Notes: generated by a model not told the origin, from the sequence alone. 64,000 nucleotides of DNA from Brachybacterium sp. EE-P12 (GCF_003711805.1 NZ_QXCP01000006.1:333047-397046); one strand, 5' to 3'; shown: positions 56,231-63,497, numbered from the stretch's first letter. A program made the numbers and translations.

Positions 56231-56959
56231 CTACGTTGTCGCCCGGCCGCGCTTGGTGGCGTAGTAGCTGAGCGCATCGTCGAGGTCAGACTCGCTTAAC
56301 GCCGGCCACGGGTGCTGCACGACGTAGAGCTCGGCGCTCTTGGTCTGCCAGGGGAAGAAGCCCGAGGTGCGACTGTCCCCGCCGGTGCGGATGATCAGGT
56401 CGATGTCCTTCACTGGGCCACCGGCAAGCTGCTCCGAGACCGCTTCCACGGTGAGGTCGTCGAGCTCCCCGGTCGCGAGGTGGAGGATGGCGCGCTGAAC
56501 GGCAGAGACGATGTCTGCGTGAGCGTCGTAGCCGATAGCGAGCGTGAGATGCCGGGGCCGATCGGACGTTTCCTGGATCGCGCGCTCGAGCGCTGCTCGG
56601 GCCGAGGCAGGAAGCAGGTCCAGATCGCCACTGACGTGGAGCTGCCAACTCTGAGCCGCCTTCACCCGGTGCGGGATGATCTCCTCGATCAGCCTGAAGA
56701 GGTAGCGGACCTCTTGGGAGTCACGCTTGCGGATGTTGTCGGCGGACAAGACGTAGGCGCTGGCATGGTCGATGCTCCGTGCGCTGAGCCAGGCCATGAA
56801 ATTGGAGAGGTGCTCCGCCCCAGCCTTGTGGCCGAAGCCCACGTCAACATGCCGTTGAGCCTTCGCCCAGCGTCGATTGCCGTCCATGATCACCCCGATG
56901 TGGCGTGGCCGCGGGACGGCCAGAGATGCAGGCCGGCTCGACGCGTCGCGGAGTTCCAT
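56231..56959 (-). CDS. Short cis-prenyltransferase, island copy 1
   Basis: 242 residues. RHIGVIMDGNRRWAKAQRHV carries the catalytic aspartate, SAYVLSADNIRKRDSQEV replaces the housekeeping AYAFSTENW motif, and RTGGDSRTSGFFPWQTKSAE binds diphosphate. The YVLSxDN type is found in short-chain Z-prenyl synthases (for example mycobacterial Z-farnesyl synthase), so a C15 or similar product is inferred. A TACGGT box just before ATG 56959 suggests a leaderless mRNA. A near-copy lies at 58161. Each copy is followed by the structured repeat. It is separate from the chromosomal uppS. Confidence 0.88.
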   Translation of the reverse strand: MELRDASSRPASLAVPRPRHIGVIMDGNRRWAKAQRHVDVGFGHKAGAEHLSNFMAWLSARSIDHASAYVLSADNIRKRDSQEVRYLFRLIEEIIPHRVKAAQSWQLHVSGDLDLLPASARAALERAIQETSDRPRHLTLAIGYDAHADIVSAVQRAILHLATGELDDLTVEAVSEQLAGGPVKDIDLIIRTGGDSRTSGFFPWQTKSAELYVVQHPWPALSESDLDDALSYYATKRGRATT

Positions 56960-57194
56960 GACCTCACCGTAGGACGCACAGCACGCCGGCGACCGGTGTC
57001 CGCAACAGTATCGACAGGATCTCCATCAACGGACGCTTCCAGCATCCCGTCGACGGGGCACCCATCCCGTACGGGTGTCTCACTGGCGCAGCTGTCACTC
57101 ACGGCCAAGGCGTCGGGCGCGGCCTGCTCCCTACCGCCCCACACCCCATCTGCGGTGGCTGAGACGGCTAGCGAGGGGCGGACGCGGCTACCGA

Positions 57195-57223
57195 TTGACT
57201 TTCGATAGATAGCGATTGATACT
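57195..57223 (+). promoter_or_regulatory. Promoter of the DUF2975-HTH pair
   Basis: TTGACT (57195-57200), exactly 17 bases, then GATACT (57218-57223), six bases before ATG 57230. This is the best sigma-70-like promoter in the window and predicts a leaderless transcript. Repeated GATA words (CGATAGATAG, TTGATA) between and over the boxes may be a site for the HTH protein encoded second. Confidence 0.65.
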
Positions 57224-57229
57224 CAACGC

Positions 57230-57706
57230 ATGACTCGTGGCCTCGCTCGAACCCTTCAAGTCGTTGCCGTCCTCTCGGGCCTCGGCCTCCTCTTCGCCCA
57301 AGTCGTGGTCGTGCCGGTGGTCTCCGGGTGGATGGCAGACGCGTACCCGGAGTTCGCTTGGGCACGCTGGCAGCTGGCCATCTCGCTGATCGCCTTCCTG
57401 GCCTGCATCCAAGCCACACTGCTGGCCACATGGGAGCTGCTGGGCCGCGTTGCTCGTGACGAGATTTTCGACGCTGAGGCACGGCGGTGGGTCGATGTCA
57501 TCCTCGGCGCCCTCGGTGCCGGATGGTGCATCGCTCTGGTCACCAGCGCATGGCAGACGATCCAGGGTGTTTCTGCTCCGTGGATCGTCCTGACCGAGTT
57601 GCTCAGTCTGATGGTCGGTCTCGCTGTCGTCCTGCTGATCGTCGTCCTCAGAGGCCTACTCGTCCGAGCGACCGCGCTCAAGGTCGAGATGGATGCGGTT
57701 GTCTGA
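57230..57706 (+). CDS. DUF2975 family membrane protein
   Basis: 158 residues with four hydrophobic segments (LQVVAVLSGLGLLFAQVVVV, LAISLIAFLACIQATLL, ILGALGAGWCIALV, LLSLMVGLAVVLLIVVLRGL). The internal RDEIFDAEARRWVDV motif is the DUF2975 signature. The family is found with YozG-like HTH genes; function is unknown. A consensus-like promoter ends six bases before the ATG. The HTH gene begins 3 bases after the stop. The pair is placed between the two cis-prenyltransferase copies and is transcribed in the opposite direction. Confidence 0.85.
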   Translation: MTRGLARTLQVVAVLSGLGLLFAQVVVVPVVSGWMADAYPEFAWARWQLAISLIAFLACIQATLLATWELLGRVARDEIFDAEARRWVDVILGALGAGWCIALVTSAWQTIQGVSAPWIVLTELLSLMVGLAVVLLIVVLRGLLVRATALKVEMDAVV

Positions 57707-57709
57707 GCG

Positions 57710-57964
57710 ATGGCCATCGTCAGTCGCATTGATGTGGAACTCGCTCGACAGAAGATGAGCGTCGGGGAGTTCGCCGATCGGGTGGGCATCACGCCGGCCA
57801 ACATCGCAGTACTCAAGAACGGTCGCGCCAAGGCCGTCCGCCTGTCGACGCTGGATGCGATGTGCCGCGTGCTCCAATGCCAGCCGGGCGACCTGTTCGA
57901 GTGGATCGACGACGAAACTGAGGACGCAGATGCCGGCGATACCGGCATCAATGACTCCCGGTGA
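57710..57964 (+). CDS. YozG-like XRE helix-turn-helix regulator
   Basis: 84 residues. Cro/C1-type HTH: VELARQKMSVGEFADRVGIT, PANIAVLKNGRAKAVRLSTL, CRVLQCQPGDLFEW. YozG-type proteins accompany DUF2975 membrane proteins and are presumed to repress the pair, perhaps with the membrane partner sequestering the regulator. The acidic C-terminus ends in NDSR. Its 3' end is 52 bases from repeat copy B. Confidence 0.87.
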   Translation: MAIVSRIDVELARQKMSVGEFADRVGITPANIAVLKNGRAKAVRLSTLDAMCRVLQCQPGDLFEWIDDETEDADAGDTGINDSR

Positions 57965-58016
57965 CCAAGAGTCTGGGCGGCGAAGATCCGAGCGGGCCGA
58001 ACGGCGCGTCCTGAAT

Positions 58017-58141
58017 GGGTATACCCGAGTGAGCAGATCTGTGTCAGATTGGCGGTTTTGGACCCTGTGTGACGGGGGAACCTACGGCGGCGTAGCTGTC
58101 GCGCAGGGTGGCCATTAGTGGGACAGAATTGTCCAGTTAAG
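58017..58141 (-). repeat. Structured island repeat, copy B
   Basis: Same length and order as copy A: GGGTATACCC (58017-58026); hairpin arms CCCTGTGTGAC and GTCGCGCAGGG around the unchanged CTACG/CGTAG stem; terminal palindrome around GGACAG/TTGTCC. In the outer stem an A of copy A is G here, changing one T-A pair to T-G without breaking it. It lies 19 bases after the second cis-prenyltransferase stop. Confidence 0.85.
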
Positions 58142-58160
58142 GTCGCTTGCGGCGGGTGCG

Positions 58161-58871
58161 CTACTTTGTCGCCCGGCCGCGCTTGGTGGCGTAGTAGCTG
58201 AGCGCATCGTCGAGGTCGGACTCGCTGAACGCCGGCCACGGGTGCTGCACGACGTAGAGCCCGGCGCTCTTGGTCTGCCAGGGGAAGAAGCCCGAGGTGC
58301 GACTGTCCCCGCCGGTGCGGATGATCAGGTCGATGTCCTTCACTGGGCCACCGGCAAGCTGCTCCGAGACCGCATCCACGGTGAGACCGTCGAGCTCCCC
58401 GGCTTTGAGCTGGAGAACGGCGCGCTGAACGGCAGAGACGATGTCTGCGTGAGCGTCGTAGCCGATAGCGAGCGTGAGATGCCGGGGGCGATCTGACGTC
58501 TCCTGGATCGCGCGCTCGAGCGCTGCTCGTGCCGGGGCAGGAAGCAGGTCCAGATCGCCACTGACGTGTAGCCGCCAACTCTGAGCTGCCTCCACCCGAT
58601 GCGGGATGATCTCCTCGATCAGCGTGAAGAGGTAGCGGACCTCTTGGGAGTCACGCTTGCGGATGTTGTCGGCGGACAGGACGTAGGCGCTGGCGTGGTC
58701 GATGTTCCGGACGCTGAGCCAGGCCATGAAGTTGGAGAGGTGCTCTGCACCGGCCTTGTGGCCGAGGCTCGCGTCAAGGTGCCGTTGAGCCTTCGCCCAG
58801 CGTCGATTGCCGTCCATGATGATCCCGATGTGACGTGGCCTCGGGAGGGCGGAACGGTCGCGGCGATCCAT
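58161..58871 (-). CDS. Short cis-prenyltransferase, island copy 2
   Basis: 236 residues, close paralog of the gene at 56231 with scattered substitutions (for example LDASLGHKAG for VDVGFGHKAG, and QLKAGELDGLTVDAV for HLATGELDDLTVEAV) and a shorter N-terminus. All catalytic motifs are kept (VIMDGNRRW-type IIMDGNRRWAK, YVLSADNI, RTGGDSR). Both copies have CCTACGGTGA or similar just before the ATG, a possible leaderless -10 box. Similarity covers the whole gene and the 3' repeat, so gene and repeat were duplicated together and then diverged under constraint. Confidence 0.88.
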   Translation of the reverse strand: MDRRDRSALPRPRHIGIIMDGNRRWAKAQRHLDASLGHKAGAEHLSNFMAWLSVRNIDHASAYVLSADNIRKRDSQEVRYLFTLIEEIIPHRVEAAQSWRLHVSGDLDLLPAPARAALERAIQETSDRPRHLTLAIGYDAHADIVSAVQRAVLQLKAGELDGLTVDAVSEQLAGGPVKDIDLIIRTGGDSRTSGFFPWQTKSAGLYVVQHPWPAFSESDLDDALSYYATKRGRATK

Positions 58872-58955
58872 GGCGTCACCGTAGGGCTCGACGCGCGCCC
58901 GCGACCGGAGTTCGCCGCGGTGTTGACAAGATCTACACGGACAAGCGCGACTCCG

Positions 58956-59369
58956 TCAGTGCAGCAGTTCGGCACCGAGCGCAGCCCAGGCCGTGGTGTT
59001 CGGTGGAAGGCTCCGGTGGGGGTGCCATTCCACGGCGTTGACTTCGTCGGGCTGGGCTACGCGCGGCTCTCCGAGCACGTCACCCTCGAACAGCAACCGC
59101 ACGACGTGTTGCTGTGAACCGCCGCCGGCCTCGAAGAGTCCGCTGTGGACACCGAGCAGTGCGCCGATGGCCACCTCGCAGCCCGTCTCCTCCCGGACCT
59201 CGCGGACAGCAGCGTCGCGGGGGTGCTCTCCGAATTCCGCCCCGCCGCCTGGCAATGTCCACATCCCGTACGCCGGTCCCGGCGACACCTGGTGCGCCAG
59301 CAGGATCGCCCCATCCCGGCGAGACACGACGTAGGCGCAAACACGGACCGAGCTTCCCAGTTCATCCAT
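58956..59369 (-). CDS. NUDIX hydrolase
   Basis: 137 residues. The Nudix box is complete: GGGAEFGEHPRDAAVREVRE followed by ETG (GX5EX7REUXEEXGU, residues about 42-64). ILLAHQVSPGPAYGMWTLPG precedes it. Such enzymes hydrolyse nucleoside diphosphate-linked compounds, including damaged nucleotides; substrate unknown. An IS21-family element is inserted 53 bases upstream of the ATG and has probably cut off the original promoter. Confidence 0.9.
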   Translation of the reverse strand: MDELGSSVRVCAYVVSRRDGAILLAHQVSPGPAYGMWTLPGGGAEFGEHPRDAAVREVREETGCEVAIGALLGVHSGLFEAGGGSQQHVVRLLFEGDVLGEPRVAQPDEVNAVEWHPHRSLPPNTTAWAALGAELLH

Positions 59370-59482
59370 GCCCCACAGTCTGAACCGCCGGAACGCAGAG
59401 CGGGCGGAGGCGTGTCGCCGCCGGGTGAAAACTGACCCCTATGCGACGGATGAATCTTGACCCCCTGCATCACTCTTGGAGG

Positions 59483-60763
59483 ATGATCGCAGTGGAGGAT
59501 TGGGCAGAGATCCGGCGTTTGCACCGGTCGGAGAAGGTTCCTATCAAGGAGATCGCCAGGCGTCTGGGCATCGCGCGAAACACGGTGCGTTCCGCGTTGG
59601 CGTCCGACGCACCGCCGGAGTATCAGCGGGCGCTCAAGGGCTCGATTGTGGATGCGGTCGAGCCTCAGATCCGAGCGCTGCTCGCTGAGTTCCCGAGGAT
59701 GCCGGCAACGGTGATCGCGGAACGGATCGGGTGGGAGCGCTCACTGACGGTCCTCAAGGAGCGGGTCAGGGAGCTGCGGCCGCTGTTCCTCGAAGCGGAC
59801 CCGGTCGACAAGCTCGTCCATCATCCCGGGCAGACCACGCAGTGTGATCTGTGGTTCCCCGAGCCACGGATCCCGGTCGGTGGCGGCCAGGTCGCGATGC
59901 TGCCGGTGCTGGTGATGACGCTGGCGTTCTCGAAAGTTATCGCAGCCCAGATGATCCCCTCCCGCACTGCCGGCGACATCCTGGCGGGCATGTGGTCGAT
60001 CATCCACTCCCTCGGCGGGGTCACGAAGACTCTGTGGTGGGACCGGGAATCCGCGATCGGCGGCAGAGGACGCCCCTCCCCACCGGCAGCTGCGTTCGCG
60101 GGCACCCTGGGAACCCGGATCGTGCTCGCCCCACCACGGGACCCGGAGACCAAGGGCATGGTCGAGCGGACCAACGGATATCTGGAGACCTCGTTCCTCC
60201 CGGGCAGGGCATTCACCTCGCCCCAGGACTTCAACGCCCAGCTCGGCGACTGGCTGCTGCGCGCGAACCAGCGGATGGTGCGGTCCCTGGCCCCGGCCAC
60301 CGGGTCAGGGGCCGGTGGCCGGCCGGTCGACGTGCTGGGCAGAGACCTTGCAGCGATGACGGTGCTGCCCCCGGTGGCACCGACGACCGGGACCCGGTCC
60401 CGGATCCGGTTGGGCAGGGAGTACTACGTGCGGTTCGAGACCTGCGACTACTCCGTCGACCCCCGCGTGATCGGCAGGTTCGTCGACATCATCGTCTCTC
60501 TCGAGCAGGTCCGGGTCACCTGCGAGGGCAGGGTCGTGGCGCTGCATGAGCGCTGCTGGGCGAAGCGGCAGGTGATCACCGACCCCGAGCACGTCGCGGC
60601 CGCTGCCGTGCTCCGTAGCGCCTATCAGAAGGCCACCAGCAGAGATCGAGGACCCCGGGCCCATGCGGACGGGCACCTCGTGCAGATGCGCGCCCTGCCG
60701 GACTACGACGACCTGTTCGGCATCGACTTCCACGCTCCCGACCACTCGACAAGGACCAGCTGA
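59483..60763 (+). CDS. istA: IS21-family transposase IstA
   Basis: 426 residues from ATG 59483 (TTGGAGG upstream). N-terminal HTH (EIRRLHRSEKVPIKEIARRL, GIARNTVRSAL), then an RNase H-like DDE domain: aspartate in TTQCDLWFPEP, aspartate in LWWDRESAIG, glutamate in ETKGMVERTNGYLETSF. A C-terminal beta domain follows. It cuts and joins DNA with the help of IstB. The stop overlaps the ATG of istB. All catalytic residues are present. Confidence 0.93.
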   Translation: MIAVEDWAEIRRLHRSEKVPIKEIARRLGIARNTVRSALASDAPPEYQRALKGSIVDAVEPQIRALLAEFPRMPATVIAERIGWERSLTVLKERVRELRPLFLEADPVDKLVHHPGQTTQCDLWFPEPRIPVGGGQVAMLPVLVMTLAFSKVIAAQMIPSRTAGDILAGMWSIIHSLGGVTKTLWWDRESAIGGRGRPSPPAAAFAGTLGTRIVLAPPRDPETKGMVERTNGYLETSFLPGRAFTSPQDFNAQLGDWLLRANQRMVRSLAPATGSGAGGRPVDVLGRDLAAMTVLPPVAPTTGTRSRIRLGREYYVRFETCDYSVDPRVIGRFVDIIVSLEQVRVTCEGRVVALHERCWAKRQVITDPEHVAAAAVLRSAYQKATSRDRGPRAHADGHLVQMRALPDYDDLFGIDFHAPDHSTRTS

Positions 60764-61554
60764 TGACCACTACGACCATTCCCGAGAAGGACCCAGGCTC
60801 ACAGATCACCTATCTGGCGAGGGTGTTGAAGACCCCGACGATCACCAGGGTGTTCGAGGACCTCGCCGAGACCGCTCGTGACCAGGCCTGGAGCCACGAG
60901 GAGTACCTCGCCGCGGTCCTGGCCCGGCAGGTCGCCGAGCGCGAGGAGTCCGGAGCTCGGATCCGGATCGGCGGCGCGCACTTCCCGCAACTGAAGACGC
61001 TGGAGGACTTCACGATGGACCACCAGCCCTCGCTCCGCCGGGACATCCTCGCGCACCTCGCGACCTGCACGTTCATCCCCAAGGCCGAGAACGTAGTGCT
61101 CCTGGGGCCACCCGGGGTGGGCAAGACCCACCTCGCGATCGGTCTGGGACTGAAGGCCGCGCACGCGGGCTATCCGGTCTTGTTCGACACCGCGACCGGA
61201 TGGCTCGCCCGCCTCCAACAGGCCCACGCGACCGATGGCCTGGACAAGGAGCTGAAGAAGCTGCGGCGCTACAAGCTGTTGATCATCGACGAGATCGGCT
61301 ACATCCCCTTCGACGCGACCGCAGCGAACCTGTTCTTCCAACTCATCGCCGCCCGTTACGAGCAGGGCTCGCTGCTGGTCACCTCGAACATGCCGTTCGG
61401 GAGATGGGGCGAGATCTTCGGCGACGACATCGTCGCAGCCGCCATGATCGACCGCCTCGTCCACCACGCCGAGGTCCTCACCCTCTCCGGCGACTCCTAC
61501 CGCACCCGAGCCCGCCGCGAGCTCCTGAAGACGACCACAACCAACACGAAGTAG
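60763..61554 (+). CDS. istB: IS21-family helper ATPase IstB
   Basis: 263 residues, coupled to istA by one-base overlap. AAA+ motifs: Walker A GPPGVGKTHLAIGLG near residue 112, Walker B LLIIDEIGYIPF, and the C-terminal arginine-rich RTRARRELLK. IstB forms oligomers on DNA, chooses targets and activates IstA. Intact length suggests that the element can still move. Confidence 0.94.
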   Translation: MTTTTIPEKDPGSQITYLARVLKTPTITRVFEDLAETARDQAWSHEEYLAAVLARQVAEREESGARIRIGGAHFPQLKTLEDFTMDHQPSLRRDILAHLATCTFIPKAENVVLLGPPGVGKTHLAIGLGLKAAHAGYPVLFDTATGWLARLQQAHATDGLDKELKKLRRYKLLIIDEIGYIPFDATAANLFFQLIAARYEQGSLLVTSNMPFGRWGEIFGDDIVAAAMIDRLVHHAEVLTLSGDSYRTRARRELLKTTTTNTK

Positions 61555-61682
61555 ACAAACACCACCCCGACAGAGGGGTCAAAATTCAGCCGTCGATAAG
61601 GGGTCAATTTTCACCCGCCGTTGACAGAGGCGAGGCGTGCGAGCATTCCGCCCATCAGCCCCTGAGTCACGGAGGTTCGTGC

Positions 61683-61997
61683 ATGAGTGCCCCCAACCGG
61701 CCCAGAGTGGTCTGCCTATGCGGTTCGCTGCGCTTCCAGAGCCTGTTCGAGTCGGAGCGGCGCCGTCTCACTACCCTCGGGATGATCGTGCTCGCGCCCG
61801 AAGCAAGCAATGGAGACCTGACCCCAGCCCGACGTGAAGCTCTGGGCGAGCTGCATCTACGTCGTATCGACCTGTCGGACGAGGTGCGAGTGGTGAGCGA
61901 AGGCGGATACCTCGGATCGGCAACACAGCGTGAAATCGCGTACGCGCGAGAGAGGGGCAAGGGCATCAGCTCAGTGGACCCAACTCTCCACCTCTGA
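61683..61997 (+). CDS. Nucleoside 2-deoxyribosyltransferase-like protein
   Basis: 104 residues with GGAGG six bases upstream. VVCLCGSLRFQSLFESERRR, GMIVLAPE and the SDEVRVVSEGGYLGSATQRE, then IAYARERGK, are the nucleotide-binding pattern of the nucleoside 2-deoxyribosyltransferase-like fold (also DUF4406). The serine of GS and the glutamate of RE fit the active site. It may process modified nucleotides; the activity is unproven. The IS21 element ends 65 bases upstream, so its promoter may be new or lost. Confidence 0.78.
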   Translation: MSAPNRPRVVCLCGSLRFQSLFESERRRLTTLGMIVLAPEASNGDLTPARREALGELHLRRIDLSDEVRVVSEGGYLGSATQREIAYARERGKGISSVDPTLHL

Positions 61998-62037
61998 TGC
62001 CGTCAGCCTGCCTCCGTTTTGTCCCCGGCCGAGCTGC

Positions 62038-62051
62038 GCCATAAACGGTCG
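62038..62051 (+). repeat. 14-bp direct repeat, copy 1, after the ParB-like gene
   Basis: GCCATAAACGGTCG just beyond the stop of the minus-strand ParB-like gene. The same 14 bases recur at 62434-62447, before its start. Confidence 0.8.
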
Positions 62052-62059
62052 GTGATGGG

Positions 62060-62407
62060 TCAGGCCTCTCTGGCCTCCCATGCGGCGATGAGCACCCGAT
62101 GATCCGCATCGGCCATCGGCTTTGCGTGGCCAGGTCTCGGATGCTCGGGCAGCTGATGGAGCGTCACCGGAACGTGCTCTAAGCCGAGGCGCAGAGCCAC
62201 GGCGATTCTGTGGTTCCCGTCGACGGTTGCAAACGCCTGATTGAACCTGAGATCGAGCGGCACGAGGATGCCGCGCTGACCGATGTCAGATGTGAGGCGG
62301 TCGAGATGTGCGGGTGTGTCTACCAGTGCTGAACCGACGACCTCGCGGTCCACGGCTCGGTACCGAGCCACCAGGTCGGTGGGGAGCTGGACGGCGGCGC
62401 TTCGCAT
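62060..62407 (-). CDS. ParB-like domain protein
   Basis: 115 residues from ATG 62407 (a longer frame to 62521 would run through the flanking repeat). HLDRLTSDIGQRGILVPLDL, then FNQAFATVDGNHRIAVALRL and GLEHVPVTLHQL, resemble the ParB/sulfiredoxin-like N-terminal domain, which binds nucleotide through the GNHR motif. No DNA-binding HTH follows, so a partitioning role is unlikely; stand-alone copies act as nucleases, kinases or unknown. The gene is flanked by exact 14-bp direct repeats. Confidence 0.7.
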   Translation of the reverse strand: MRSAAVQLPTDLVARYRAVDREVVGSALVDTPAHLDRLTSDIGQRGILVPLDLRFNQAFATVDGNHRIAVALRLGLEHVPVTLHQLPEHPRPGHAKPMADADHRVLIAAWEAREA

Positions 62408-62433
62408 CGCGTGAGCGTACCCAGCGAGCCTGT

Positions 62434-62447
62434 GCCATAAACGGTCG
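62434..62447 (+). repeat. 14-bp direct repeat, copy 2, before the ParB-like gene
   Basis: GCCATAAACGGTCG again. Here it is part of a longer imperfect palindrome, 62432-62457, with arms GTGCC..AAACG and CGTTT..GGCAC around GT. The first copy keeps only the left arm. Confidence 0.78.
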
Positions 62448-62562
62448 TTTCCGGCACAGTCGGCCAAGGCGATGTGGAGCGGTGCCGTAAATGTAGGGCG
62501 GGTCGAGAACCGTTGCGGCACGGCTACGCTCCGGTCCTGAACTTCGGCACAACTAAGCCGGC

Positions 62563-63279
62563 TCAGGTCCAGGTGCTTGTTTGCTCGACGCGGAACCGGA
62601 CGAAGTCGACGGGTGACTCCGGCTGGATCGCGGGGTAGTGGCCGCGAAGCCCGTTCTGTAGGTCCGCGGCGACCATGCCGCCCTCCTGCTCCGCATCCTC
62701 ATCGGTGAGCTGATCAAGCCTCTTCGACTCGACGGATTCGATGACACCGCGGAGGCGCTTATATCCTTCATCAAACTCGAAGAGCAGCCACGCGGGACCC
62801 ACCGCGCAGGGGTCATCGAATCGGGTGGTCGCCGTCTTGCTGCCGTCGAGCACCGCGTCGTAGTAGCGCGGGTTGAATCGAACGACCCGCTCGGGCGCCG
62901 CTTCCGGGGAGTTGTACGCGTGCGGCAACAGCTTCCGCACCGGCACCAGATCCGGCTCGCCGTCACCCGGGACGATCACCAAGCAGTCGGGATGCTGGTC
63001 AAGGAGTACTTGGCGGCATCGGCCGCACGGGGCGATCACCCCGCGACCGCGGTCGCCCACGGCCACCATCGTGACGAGCGGGCCCGCGGCGGCGGCCTGA
63101 CCGAGCACGACGAGCTCGGCGCATGGGCCGCCGGTGAAGTGGAAGACGTTGACTCCGGCGTAGATGCGCCCCGCAGTGTCCATTGAGGCAGCTGCGACCG
63201 TGTGGTTCGAGTCGCCGGGAAGGAGGTCGAGCTGCCTGAGGGCCGCATCTAAAACTCGCTGCTGAGGTGGGTAAAGCAT
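62563..63279 (-). CDS. Cytidine deaminase fused to an ASCH domain
   Basis: 238 residues from ATG 63279. The N-terminal half has the deaminase zinc site: CAE in GGPCAELVVLGQA and PCGRC in APCGRCRQVLLDQHPD, of blasticidin deaminase/CDA type. The C-terminal half (RFNPRYYDAVLDGSKTATTR, then WLLFEFDEGYKRLRGVIESV) is an ASCH domain, an RNA- or nucleoside-binding fold that includes the N4-acetylcytidine amidohydrolase YqfB. The fusion suggests a two-step action on modified cytidines, an inference. The gene begins 59 bases after repeat copy C. Confidence 0.83.
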   Translation of the reverse strand: MLYPPQQRVLDAALRQLDLLPGDSNHTVAAASMDTAGRIYAGVNVFHFTGGPCAELVVLGQAAAAGPLVTMVAVGDRGRGVIAPCGRCRQVLLDQHPDCLVIVPGDGEPDLVPVRKLLPHAYNSPEAAPERVVRFNPRYYDAVLDGSKTATTRFDDPCAVGPAWLLFEFDEGYKRLRGVIESVESKRLDQLTDEDAEQEGGMVAADLQNGLRGHYPAIQPESPVDFVRFRVEQTSTWT

Positions 63280-63337
63280 GGCCCGAGTATCGCACTGGCC
63301 TTCAACAGTATTTGCGGCACCGAGGTTCCGTAACGCT

Positions 63338-63463
63338 GGGATATACCCCACGGCGCAGATGTGTCACGGAAGTGCCGATTCGGACCCTGTGGGACGGGGG
63401 AGGCTACGGTGCCGTAGCTGTCTCGCAGGGTGATGCTTAACGCGACAGAAGTGTGCAGTTGAG
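63338..63463 (-). repeat. Structured island repeat, copy C
   Basis: 126 bases, one base longer in the first palindrome (GGGATATACCC). The hairpin arms CCCTGTGGGAC and GTCTCGCAGGG still pair at all 11 positions counting two G-T pairs, around CTACG/CGTAG; loop differs (GTGC). The terminal palindrome is weaker (CGACAG/GTGTGC). It follows the phosphotransferase stop by 34 bases and is unrelated to prenyltransferase genes here. Confidence 0.8.
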
Positions 63464-63497
63464 GTTAGAGGAGCGTCCTAGCGCGGGGTGACGGGTC

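Larger units (their letters stand above)
59422..61617 (+). mobile_element. IS21-family insertion sequence, apparently intact
   Basis: Bounded by CGGGTGAAAACTGACCCC on the left and its complement type GGGGTCAATTTTCACCCG on the right; the ends also share GACGG and TGAAT-TTGACCCC further in, an extended multiple-site inverted repeat as in IS21. Contains istA and istB with no frameshift. Length about 2.2 kb. No clear target duplication was found beyond GCC. Insertion separated the NUDIX and deoxyribosyltransferase-like genes. Confidence 0.85.

Noticed and set aside
57066..57105. Possible fourth copy of the structured repeat (CCCGTACGGG followed by GGCGCAGCTGTCAC)
   Set aside because: Only the first third resembles the others and the hairpin with CTACG/CGTAG is missing; could be chance.
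57256..58578. Minus-strand 440-codon frame covering the DUF2975 gene, repeat B and part of the prenyltransferase
   Set aside because: It reads the prenyltransferase in the wrong frame and crosses the structured repeat; no family pattern is visible.
59400..59425. Target-site duplication for the IS21 element
   Set aside because: Only GCC matches on both sides, too short to call.
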